Shown here one piece after another: positions 15,790 through 23,152 of a DNA stretch of 29,019 nt. Numbering within the stretch: position 1 is the first letter of the stretch; each line of letters begins with the position of its first letter. A program made the position numbers and the translations under genes. The notes below the pieces were generated by a model. It was not told the origin of the DNA, did not search any database, and saw only the letters and a program-made list of their open reading frames with translations. Source of the stretch: DATGLE01 sp035294325 (GTDB lineage Bacteria > Chloroflexota > Ktedonobacteria > Ktedonobacterales > Ktedonobacteraceae); contig DATGLE010000147.1 of NCBI GenBank assembly GCA_035294325.1, positions 1 to 29,019 on the forward strand. The letters are read 5' to 3'.

Positions 15790-17539
15790 AAACGATGACT
15801 CCTTTGTCAACACCATTGCGGAGCGCCGGGGAGCGCCCCGGCTGAAGTGCAGCGGCATAGAGCTGGCAAATAGCATGTTCCAGCGCTGCATAGAGTTCCT
15901 GTTGTTTCAATTCTACAACGGGGGGGATCTGGCTGCAAGTGCACGTCAACGCCTTCGCGAGTTCGACAATGCGCGCTTTTTCGGCCGTCGTCGCGACAGG
16001 GATGGGCAGATGCGCCAGGACGTGCTGCTCTATCTGGGGCTGCACCCATTTGTAGGCTGTGTACAGCACATACACATATTCTCTTAACAGACGCGAGTTG
16101 AGCAGCGCCAGCAGAAAGTAGAGTTCATCCAGCTTCTCTTTTTCAGATATCATCTCGTGTTCAGGTATCATCTTGTTGTGGACCATCAGGGGTATATTCG
16201 CGTGGGCCGGCCCGGATCTGGATTCCTGGCCGCGCAGGTTGAGAAGGTAGAGTGTCTGCAAGGCGATGTGTCCCTGGAGATCGAGCGTCGCCTGCAAGTG
16301 GCTGCTGCTCTTTACAACCAGCAGCTTGGGAGCCAGGTAGCGCTCAAGGGGCTTTGTAACGCCGGAGCGCGCAATCCAGCAGTTCGCCACAGGAGGCGCA
16401 TAGGGCCGCACATCCACGCCGCCGCGTACAACTGGATACCATGCATGCTGCGCGGAGGGACGCGCCCCGGTCAGGCGCGGGCTGTTCTTGCCAAGCTCTT
16501 CGCCGCGCCAGACCCGCGTCAGGGTGCCCAGAGGCACAAAGCTCCGCTCCTCACTGCGAGCAGGCGGCATGCAGAGGCGGGCATGCAGTTGTGCGATAAG
16601 CGTATGCTCCACTTCACTGAGCAGGTAGCGCAGTTCGGCACCCGGCTGCTGGCTCAACAGTGACTGGACCACAGTTTTTGCGCCCGGCAGAGGCGACGGC
16701 GAACATGCAAACGGCGCTTTTGTCGATACCGGCGCCTCTATCTCCCGCGCGGCGACACGCTGCCAGCGTTCCCGCGCCCACGATACGCGATGCGTGCGCG
16801 CGGCTGGCTGCTTCTGCGCGATGATGACCACGACTCCGACGCTGGCGGGGAAGACGCCAGCGAGATGCCAGAGATGATGCACGGTTGTCTGCTCAAGGAG
16901 TTGCCGGCGCTCCTTCGCTGCATTGGCGCGCGCCAGCACGGGATCAGGAAGCACCAGGCCCATCCATCCTCCCGGGCGCACTACCTGGAGCGCGAGGCGC
17001 AGAAACAGCAGGTAGCTATCCATCTGACCACTGCGCTGCGTGGAGCGATAGCCGCTGAGGTCACTATTCTTTGCGGCCAGGTAGGGAGGGTTAGCAAGGA
17101 AGAGGTCCACGTTTGCGCGCTGCTCCCAGGCCAGAGCCAGCCCGTCCGCCTGGTGAATGTGCAGGCGCAACTCTTGCTCGCACGCATCCTCGCGCGAGCA
17201 ATCTTCCAGAGCGGCGCGCAGTCGCATTTCCGCCAGGAAACAGGCCACAGGATCGGGATCGAAACCCCAGAGGTTGCGCTGCGCCGAGGCTATGAGCGCC
17301 TCGTCGCTCAGGCCGGCGCGCTTGCCGGAAGCAACGAGACGGCGTGCGGCGCCTGCCAGGAAATTGCCGCTGCCACAGGCGGGATCGAGGACGCGCAGGT
17401 GTGTAAGATCCTGTTCCGGGCCGTAGCCGCAGGCATCCAGAATGCAGGCGACCAGCGCCGGGGGCGTCGAGAAATGGCCGCGCCGCTTGCGTTCAGGAGC
17501 CGGCAGTCCGGCTTCGTACCAGTTCAGGATCTCGTTCAT
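15782..17539 (-). CDS. N6-adenine DNA methyltransferase (NPPY class)
   Basis: 585 residues. SAM-binding motif DPACGSGNF (52-60) and catalytic NPPY (150-153) identify an amino-methyltransferase, probably N6-adenine. The opening ERKRRGHFSTPP is typical of the Eco57I/type IIG-like and BREX-type methylases. The C-terminal 300 residues resemble a target-recognition region (for example ARSGVTKPLERYLAPKLLVVKSS). No nuclease motif is visible within it and no restriction gene lies next to it, so it appears solitary. It starts 58 nt after rnc, with a 28-bp hairpin between, and its 3' end overlaps the mutase subunit gene by 8 nt, an unusual partner. ATG 17539 has only a weak GAAGATG before it. Confidence 0.85.
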   Translation of the reverse strand: MNEILNWYEAGLPAPERKRRGHFSTPPALVACILDACGYGPEQDLTHLRVLDPACGSGNFLAGAARRLVASGKRAGLSDEALIASAQRNLWGFDPDPVACFLAEMRLRAALEDCSREDACEQELRLHIHQADGLALAWEQRANVDLFLANPPYLAAKNSDLSGYRSTQRSGQMDSYLLFLRLALQVVRPGGWMGLVLPDPVLARANAAKERRQLLEQTTVHHLWHLAGVFPASVGVVVIIAQKQPAARTHRVSWARERWQRVAAREIEAPVSTKAPFACSPSPLPGAKTVVQSLLSQQPGAELRYLLSEVEHTLIAQLHARLCMPPARSEERSFVPLGTLTRVWRGEELGKNSPRLTGARPSAQHAWYPVVRGGVDVRPYAPPVANCWIARSGVTKPLERYLAPKLLVVKSSSHLQATLDLQGHIALQTLYLLNLRGQESRSGPAHANIPLMVHNKMIPEHEMISEKEKLDELYFLLALLNSRLLREYVYVLYTAYKWVQPQIEQHVLAHLPIPVATTAEKARIVELAKALTCTCSQIPPVVELKQQELYAALEHAICQLYAAALQPGRSPALRNGVDKGVIVYG

Positions 17540-17563
17540 GTATCATCTTCAACGAAATTTATC

Positions 17564-17622
17564 GAGCAAGCCGGACGTGTTATCCTGAGCGGAACGCTCA
17601 GGATAACACGTCCGGCTTGCTC
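17564..17622. repeat. 28-bp perfect hairpin overlapping the rnc 3' end
   Basis: Arms 17564-17591 and 17595-17622 are exact reverse complements with a 3-nt loop (GAA). The right arm encodes the last eight codons and stop of rnc; the left arm is non-coding. It may act as an attenuator between rnc and the methyltransferase, or be cut by RNase III itself, whose substrate is double-stranded RNA (inference). Confidence 0.9.
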
Positions 17623-18317
17623 AACTTCTCTAACGCGGCGCGAGCGGCCAGACGGCCCGCCTCCTTGATACTGGATGCCTGGCCCACACCCAGAAGGCAC
17701 TCCTGCTCGAACACGCCTACCAGGAAGACACGATCATTGTGGCGCCCGCTGCGCTCCAGCACACGATAGCGCGGCAGGGAGCCGGAGCGCTGCAAGATGA
17801 TTTTTTGCAGGCGGCCTTTGGGATTGGTATCCAATAACTGGCCGCTCACCTGCTCCACTACAGGTAGAATCGTGCGCGCCACGAATTCGCGCGCGGCCTG
17901 CGGCCCCTGATCGATATGAATAGCGCCGACGATGGCTTCCAGCACGTCGGCGCATAACGAATCGCGTGATCGCTCATTGAAGGTGCGCAGGTTGGCGACA
18001 TCGACGCGAATATAGGGGAACAGGCCGAGCCGCTGCCCGATACCGGCAAAGACACGGCGGCTGACGACCTCCGATTTGAGCGCGGTCATCTCACCTTCCG
18101 TCGCCTCGGGGAAGGTACGATAGATATGCTCTACGACGTGAGCGCCAATAATGGCATCGCCCAGAAACTCGAGTGTATCGTAAGAGTCGCGTACAGCGCT
18201 CTCCGCGCAACATGAATGGTGTGTTACCGCCCGCCGCAGCAATGCACGATCATGAAATGTCACCTGGAGCAGCGCTTCTAACGCGGCAAGGTTATCTACG
18301 GGTTCCGTGTCTTCCAT
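17598..18317 (-). CDS. rnc: Ribonuclease III
   Basis: 239 residues. Cleaves double-stranded RNA in rRNA maturation and mRNA turnover. The catalytic domain has TLEFLGDA (48-55; the signature is normally ERLEFLGDA), EVVSRRVFAGIGQ, and ADVLEAIVGAIHID with Asp124 and Glu127 as metal ligands. The C-terminal dsRNA-binding domain runs from DTNPKGRLQKIILQ to AARAALEKL. ATG 18317 has no Shine-Dalgarno, and a promoter lies so close that the message is probably leaderless. The last codons lie in a perfect hairpin whose transcript would be double-stranded, raising possible autoregulation by RNase III. Confidence 0.94.
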   Translation of the reverse strand: MEDTEPVDNLAALEALLQVTFHDRALLRRAVTHHSCCAESAVRDSYDTLEFLGDAIIGAHVVEHIYRTFPEATEGEMTALKSEVVSRRVFAGIGQRLGLFPYIRVDVANLRTFNERSRDSLCADVLEAIVGAIHIDQGPQAAREFVARTILPVVEQVSGQLLDTNPKGRLQKIILQRSGSLPRYRVLERSGRHNDRVFLVGVFEQECLLGVGQASSIKEAGRLAARAALEKLSKPDVLS

Positions 18318-18326
18318 AGCAAGTGT

Positions 18327-18355
18327 ATTATAACCCAGCGTAGAGTAGTCGTCGA
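18327..18355 (-). promoter_or_regulatory. rnc promoter, probably giving a leaderless transcript
   Basis: Minus-strand TCGACG (18355-18350) and a perfect TATAAT (18332-18327) are 17 nt apart. The -10 box ends 9 nt before the ATG at 18317, so transcription should begin 1-3 nt upstream of the start codon. Confidence 0.6.
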
Positions 18356-18410
18356 GATCAGGTTTTAGATTCCCAGCGCCAGCGCTGGCGCGGCTTCGCC
18401 GTGCCGGAAA

Positions 18411-18465
18411 TGTATATTAATTTCACGAAAATGCACTTCGCGCATTTTCGTGAAATTAATATACA
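18411..18465. repeat. Long hairpin (palindrome family copy 2, inverted)
   Basis: Arms 18411-18434 and 18442-18465 pair perfectly over 24 bp; allowing one mismatch the stem extends to 26 bp with a 3-nt loop (TTC). The inner core GAAAATGC / GCATTTTC matches copies at 1638 and 20688, while the outer arms differ. The right flank, reverse-complemented, contains GCGGCGCTCGCCTT as in copy 1; the left flank holds the perfect GCGCCAGCGCTGGCGC palindrome and GCGCGGCTTCGCCG. Confidence 0.9.
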
Positions 18466-18549
18466 GAAGGCGAGCGCCGCAGGCGTGAGCAAGCGAGCGT
18501 AGCGATACTTTGATGAAAGATCAGGGATGCTAATAGTACCCGGCAGCGC

Positions 18550-18594
18550 TATAATAATAGGGATCAAAACTGTTACAGTTTGACGTATATGTCA
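18550..18594 (+). promoter_or_regulatory. copC-copD promoter region with two dyads
   Basis: TATAAT (18550-18555) is a candidate -10. AACTGT-T-ACAGTT (18568-18580) is a perfect dyad placed just after the expected transcription start. An imperfect dyad (TGAC..GTCA, 18581-18594) adjoins it. This is the usual position of a repressor site. No copper regulator gene is in the window. Confidence 0.4.
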
Positions 18595-18659
18595 CTATAC
18601 ATCCGGGAAAATAACTACAGACGATACGACCAGCATCTAACAAGGACAGGACATATTTT

Positions 18660-20609
18660 ATGGCAGTTTTACGAAAAGCGAGACTCCTCCGCCATCGTCT
18701 CTTCATCGCCCTGCCGCTCGCTCTATGCCTGTTTTTTCTCTTCCCAGCAATCAGCCTGGCGCATGCTGTCTTGTTGCGCTCGGATCCCGCGCAAGATGCC
18801 GTGCTTAATACAGCGCCCTCACAGGTACGCATGTGGTTCAGCGAAGACCTGAACCCCACTTTCAGCACAGCGGCGGTTGTCAATGGCAGGAACCAGCGCG
18901 TTGACCTGCATAATGCTCACGTCTCGCCCGATAATCCGCAGGAGATGGACATCTCGCTCCAGGCTAATCTCCCGCCGGCGGTCTACGTCGTGATCTGGCG
19001 CACACAGTCGGCGGATGACGGGCATATTCTGGTAGGCTCCTTCATCTTCAGTGTCGCCGAACCCGACGGCACGGTTCCTAAACTCAGCGGCGGCGTGGTA
19101 CCGGGGCAGAATATTCTCGGCAGTTCAAGCTTCTCTTCAGGCTCCTCCAGCGGGCAGCTCGATGGTCCGGCGTTCTTTAGCTTCATCATGGTGACGCTTG
19201 TGGACCTCGGCGTGGTCTTCTGGGTTGGCGCTCAACTCTGGCGCACCTTTGTTTCGCAGCTTACCGATACTGAGGATCAGGAGCAACTGATGATTGAGCG
19301 GCAGACGGAGTACCGTTTCGAGCGCTTTTTCGCCCTGCCCACCCTGCTGGTGCTGCTGCTGGCGAACGTTGGCGTCCTCGTGGGTCAGGCGCTCTCCCTC
19401 ACCGGCGGCAATCCCGGTCAGGCGCTCTCACCGGCGCTGCTCAGCGGTCTCGTCGCGGACGGCCATTTCGGCACCTACTGGATTATGCGCGAAATCGTCA
19501 TCATCCTTGCTATTATTGTCGCCGCTTACACCGTTCTCTTCAAAGGACGCGCGCAGTCCATCGATAGCCTCATCACATGGCTGAATCTGCTGCTCGGCCT
19601 GGCGCTGCTCATCGCCGTGACGCTCTCAGGGCATGCGGCGGCAGCCAGCCCCGATCTGCTGATCTACGCTGTGCTGGTAGACTGGCTGCACCTGCTGGCA
19701 GCTTCGCTCTGGATCGGCGGCATGCTCTTTATCGCCCTGATTTACCTTCCGGTGCTGAAAGGCCGCTCGCTCTCCGAACGCGCCGGCTCACTGCTCACGG
19801 TCCTGCCACGCTTTTCGCCGCTGGCGATTACCGGCGTCATCATCATGGCCGTTTCAGGTCCCTTTAACGCAGCAGTACATATGACCTCGATAGAGCAGGT
19901 TATCGCAACGGCATACGGGCGCACGCTTGTGGTCAAAGCGCTGCTGGTTGGCCTGCTGCTATTCACCAGCGCCATCCATGTTGGACTGTATCGCCCACGC
20001 CTGGCAAAAGACTACAGGAAATATGCGCTCGCCCGCGACGATGGGCCGCGAGGCGAAACATCTGAGGCAGAGCAGTCAGAACGCCCGATTCACCGCACAG
20101 ACGAGGTAAAGCAGTTGGAGGCGCAGGTAGCCAGGCAGACCAGGAGGCTCACCAGCACACTACGCTGGGAACCGCTGCTCGGCGTAGGCGTCCTGCTCTG
20201 TACTGGCCTGCTGAACGTCTTCGGTGGCACGCTCCAGCCGCCAGCACCACCCGCGCCACCAGCACCGGCAAAACCACACCCTTTCGTTGCTACCGTTAAG
20301 ACCAGCGATAACAAATTTAGCATCGACCTGAACGTCAATCCAAACACCTTTGGCACCAACGTCTTTACCGTCACGGTGCGCGATGCCGCGACGGGCAAGG
20401 TCGATACGAATGTGGGAGTCTCGGTCTACACCACGATGCTCGATATGGATATGGGCACGCAGGCCAATAACCTGCAACCCGATGGCAAAGGGCATTTCAG
20501 TGCCCAGGGCGACCTGAGCATGCCGGGGCGCTGGCAACTGCGCATTGAGATCCGCACCCCTGATAATACGCTGCATGAGGCAAAAGTCGATATGCTTACC
20601 CCCTCATGA
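18660..20609 (+). CDS. Copper resistance protein: CopC, CopD and YtkA-like domains fused
   Basis: 649 residues. A signal peptide (to about residue 35, ending SLAHA) exposes the CopC domain, whose N-terminal His and the SADDGHILVGSF motif are typical copper ligands. Residues about 175-460 contain eight or so transmembrane helices of the CopD type, including a DWLHLLAASLWIGGML helix with conserved His and Trp. After a charged cytoplasmic loop and another helix, residues about 540-649 form a YtkA/FixH-like beta domain with a methionine motif (MLDMDMG). It probably moves or buffers copper across the membrane. The Shine-Dalgarno AGGACAGGA is about 9 nt from the ATG. It is flanked by inverted copies of the palindrome family and followed by two extracytoplasmic propeller genes. 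Confidence 0.9.
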   Translation: MAVLRKARLLRHRLFIALPLALCLFFLFPAISLAHAVLLRSDPAQDAVLNTAPSQVRMWFSEDLNPTFSTAAVVNGRNQRVDLHNAHVSPDNPQEMDISLQANLPPAVYVVIWRTQSADDGHILVGSFIFSVAEPDGTVPKLSGGVVPGQNILGSSSFSSGSSSGQLDGPAFFSFIMVTLVDLGVVFWVGAQLWRTFVSQLTDTEDQEQLMIERQTEYRFERFFALPTLLVLLLANVGVLVGQALSLTGGNPGQALSPALLSGLVADGHFGTYWIMREIVIILAIIVAAYTVLFKGRAQSIDSLITWLNLLLGLALLIAVTLSGHAAAASPDLLIYAVLVDWLHLLAASLWIGGMLFIALIYLPVLKGRSLSERAGSLLTVLPRFSPLAITGVIIMAVSGPFNAAVHMTSIEQVIATAYGRTLVVKALLVGLLLFTSAIHVGLYRPRLAKDYRKYALARDDGPRGETSEAEQSERPIHRTDEVKQLEAQVARQTRRLTSTLRWEPLLGVGVLLCTGLLNVFGGTLQPPAPPAPPAPAKPHPFVATVKTSDNKFSIDLNVNPNTFGTNVFTVTVRDAATGKVDTNVGVSVYTTMLDMDMGTQANNLQPDGKGHFSAQGDLSMPGRWQLRIEIRTPDNTLHEAKVDMLTPS

Positions 20610-20687
20610 GGAAAGTATGATATTATCAACGGTAGCTAAAGAGTATGTCTGATCGCCAGCATCATTGCATGCTCGCACCTGCGGCGC

Positions 20688-20734
20688 TTTGTTATACGAG
20701 AAAACGCGCTAAGCGCGTTTTCTCGTATAACAAA
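20688..20734. repeat. 22-bp perfect hairpin (palindrome family copy 3)
   Basis: Arms 20688-20709 and 20713-20734 pair perfectly around TAA. The inner core GAAAACGCGC / GCGCGTTTTC matches copies 1 and 2; the outer arms are unique. The left flank has CCTGCGGCGCT and the right flank GCGCGGCTCCGGCGCGCG. It lies 79 nt after the copC-copD stop and may terminate that transcript. The remaining gap up to 20834 shows only this element's flanks and the leader of the next gene. Confidence 0.9.
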
Positions 20735-20834
20735 TTAAGACCAGGCGCGGCTCCGGCGCGCGAGCAGCCCGTCTGAGAGTGTGAAGACACCGGGAATCGG
20801 CTGCATTCTACGATCTCCAGTGATGGGAACAGCT

Positions 20835-21959
20835 ATGAAGATTTATTCGAGACTGCGACCTCAAACATTGATGGATAGACAAAACTCTCGGACGAGAGTT
20901 GCCCGATCTCCCCTATGGATTTTGTCCTGCCTGGCAGCGCTGCTTCTAGCCGCCTGCGGCGGCGGGAGCGGGCCAGGAAGCGCGGCGTCGGCGACGCCAA
21001 CCGAGGCCCCGGTCAACGGTTTTGGCACCGCTGCCAACCACGTCCATTCATTGATTGCCCTGCCTGACAATGTGCTGCTGCTGGCTACCCATTATGGCAT
21101 TTTTCGTTCTTCCGATGGGGGAACAAGCTGGACGCAGGTTTCCTCCGGCCCGAACCAGCCGATGCAGGGATTGATGGAGACTTCGCTGGTCAGCAGTCCG
21201 CTCAACCCGCAGCGTCTCTATGTGCTGACGCAGATCGCCATTCCCCATCCAAAGGGAACTCTGGGCCTCTATACCAGCGCCGATCAGGGGCGGACCTGGC
21301 AGCTTACGGTCACTACGGCGAGCATGGGCAACATGTTCTTTGTCGCGGCGGGCAACGATACGCCGAACGAAGCCTATGTCTACCTGCCGGCCCTGGGACC
21401 GCTAGGACTCAAGGTGAGCCTTGACGCGGGAGCGCACTTTTCCCCCGCCGGCCAGCTTCCTTTCGGCAATATCTGGGGTATGCTCGCCATCCCCGGCTCG
21501 CCCGGCAATCTACTGATCTATGGCAGTGAGGGCGTCGCGCGCAGCACCGATGGCGGCGTACACTGGCAGGCGCTCAAAGGCATCAGCGGAGGCGTCTTCG
21601 ATATGGTCATGGCGCGCGCGCATGCGCCCATCTACGCCGCCGGGGACGCGGGCATGTACGTCTCCAAAGACAATGGCAAGTCGTTCCAGCTCGTCTATAC
21701 GAAATCCTCGTTCGGTTCGCTCACCGCTTCGCCGGTGCAGCCTGATCTGCTCTACGGGGAGACGGGCACGGCCATCTATCGCAGCGCCGATGGCGGCCAC
21801 ACCTGGAGCCAGCTTCCAGCAATCAAGGGCAACCTCGGCAACCTGGCGGCTGATCCAACGAATGCAGACCTGCTCTATCTTTCGCTCTCCTATCCCACCC
21901 AGGTCTACCGCTACAATCACAGCAATGGAGAGTGGTCATCGCTGACACCCGGGGCGTAG
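20835..21959 (+). CDS. Lipoprotein with Asp-box (BNR/sortilin-like) propeller repeats
   Basis: 374 residues from ATG 20835 (GGGA 6-7 nt upstream); a GTG at 20781 and an ATG at 20871 are alternatives. The lipobox LLAAC is followed by a Gly/Ser linker, so the mature protein is anchored outside the membrane. Five Asp-box motifs recur (SSDGGTSW, SADQGRTW, STDGGVHW, SKDNGKSF, SADGGHTW), indicating a beta-propeller. The opening NHVHSLIALPDNVLLLATHYGIF resembles the sialidase-like proteins of Firmicutes annotated as F510_1955-type, sometimes beside copper genes (recollection, not checked). No catalytic role is proposed. It is 14 nt upstream of a second propeller gene. Confidence 0.8.
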   Translation: MKIYSRLRPQTLMDRQNSRTRVARSPLWILSCLAALLLAACGGGSGPGSAASATPTEAPVNGFGTAANHVHSLIALPDNVLLLATHYGIFRSSDGGTSWTQVSSGPNQPMQGLMETSLVSSPLNPQRLYVLTQIAIPHPKGTLGLYTSADQGRTWQLTVTTASMGNMFFVAAGNDTPNEAYVYLPALGPLGLKVSLDAGAHFSPAGQLPFGNIWGMLAIPGSPGNLLIYGSEGVARSTDGGVHWQALKGISGGVFDMVMARAHAPIYAAGDAGMYVSKDNGKSFQLVYTKSSFGSLTASPVQPDLLYGETGTAIYRSADGGHTWSQLPAIKGNLGNLAADPTNADLLYLSLSYPTQVYRYNHSNGEWSSLTPGA

Positions 21960-21973
21960 GAAGGGGCACAACG

Positions 21974-23149
21974 ATGAATATGAGCGATCAAGTTTGGGAG
22001 GGCCAGCGCACTGTTGTCCCGTTTGCGGTCCTGGTTGTCCTTGCGTTCATATGCACAATGTTCTTCGCGCCGCCTGCCCATGCCGACGGCGGCGCACCGC
22101 AACTGGCGTATGTCGCGGGGACGGCGCAGGGAGTCAGCGTGATCGATATCGCACAGCAGAAAATAACCAGCGTCATCACTGCCGGAGGCGATCCGCATAT
22201 GGTTCTGCTGAGTACAGATGCGCGCTTCCTGTATGTCGCACAGCCACAGGCCGGGCGCGTTGCCATCATCGCGGCCAAAACCGGCAGTGTGTTCTGCACG
22301 GCCAGCGTTCCGGGGCAGCCCTCGCTGCTGGCCCTCGACGGCAACTCTAACACGCTCTTCGCCGCCGGCAACGGAGCGTCGAGCATCAGTGCGATTGATC
22401 CAACGAACTGCGCCATCAAGCGAACGCTTCAGACGAACGGCCCGGTCTACGGGCTGGCTATCGCCGCGGTGGCGGCATCCGTCTCCAGCGACAGCGGCAA
22501 CCAGCTCTGGGTTTCCTCCGGCGATAAACTCCTGGTCTTTGATGATCTCAAGGGGCAGCAGATGGGCAGCGTGACGATTGCCGGCGGGCCGCAATATATC
22601 AGCATTCCGCCCGGCGCCACCGTCTACGTCACCACGCGCCAGGGCAGCGTATTCGCGGTTGATCTCAACTCGCATCGACTGGAACAACTGATTACCGGCG
22701 GAAGCTACGGCCCGATGGACTACGATGCCAATACCGGCGAGATATACGTGCCCGACAGGCAGCATAACCAGCTCGTCGTCCTGAGTCCGGTCAATGCTGG
22801 CTTCGCTCCGCCGCACGAGCCGGCGCGCACAATTGAACTGGGCGTGTCTCCGCAGTCGGTGGCGATTACCAGCGATGGGCAGCTTGGCTTTGTCGCGCTG
22901 GCCGGGGGCAACGTCGCCATGCTGGACATTCCGGGTCGACAGCTCATCAACACCTTCCATGTGGGCGGCAACCCGCACTTCATCATTACGGGGCTGTATC
23001 CGCCGGCCATCGGCACAACGCCGCAGCAGGCGTCGATTCTGGGTACAGTCATCAATATCGCGGCCTATATCTTCGTCATCGCGCTGCTCATCGTCCCCAT
23101 CCTGCTCTTCAGAAGATACGCCAGGGCGCGGCGCGATGCCAAACCGTAG
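21974..23149 (+). CDS. Membrane-anchored YVTN-type beta-propeller protein
   Basis: 391 residues. ATG 21974 is preceded by GGAAGGGG at about 8 nt; upstream in-frame codons overlap the previous gene. A signal peptide ends near PPAHA, then repeated motifs of the YVTN/NHL type follow (LAYVAGTAQGVSVIDIAQQK, RFLYVAQPQAGRVAIIAAKTG, GEIYVPDRQHNQLVVLS, GFVALAGGNVAMLD). A C-terminal helix (YIFVIALLIVPILLF) followed by Arg/Lys anchors it with the propeller outside. It is probably made with the preceding lipoprotein and the copper protein. It may act as an extracellular scaffold or metal-binding protein (inference). It ends 3 nt from the convergent ABC permease. Confidence 0.8.
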   Translation: MNMSDQVWEGQRTVVPFAVLVVLAFICTMFFAPPAHADGGAPQLAYVAGTAQGVSVIDIAQQKITSVITAGGDPHMVLLSTDARFLYVAQPQAGRVAIIAAKTGSVFCTASVPGQPSLLALDGNSNTLFAAGNGASSISAIDPTNCAIKRTLQTNGPVYGLAIAAVAASVSSDSGNQLWVSSGDKLLVFDDLKGQQMGSVTIAGGPQYISIPPGATVYVTTRQGSVFAVDLNSHRLEQLITGGSYGPMDYDANTGEIYVPDRQHNQLVVLSPVNAGFAPPHEPARTIELGVSPQSVAITSDGQLGFVALAGGNVAMLDIPGRQLINTFHVGGNPHFIITGLYPPAIGTTPQQASILGTVINIAAYIFVIALLIVPILLFRRYARARRDAKP

Positions 23150-23152
23150 AAA

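Noticed and set aside
14626..15798. 390-codon plus-strand frame
   Set aside because: It is the antisense shadow of meaB and the B12-binding subunit, both of which have clear motifs; its composition (His/Arg-rich) is typical of a shadow.
16790..17668. 292-codon plus-strand frame
   Set aside because: Antisense to the methyltransferase and to the rnc 3' end; no motif.
18411..20734. Composite transposon carrying the copper gene
   Set aside because: No transposase, target-site duplication or defined ends could be seen; kept only as a low-scoring possibility.
21917..22978. 353-codon minus-strand frame
   Set aside because: Antisense to the YVTN-type propeller gene, Arg/His-rich, with no recognisable domain.
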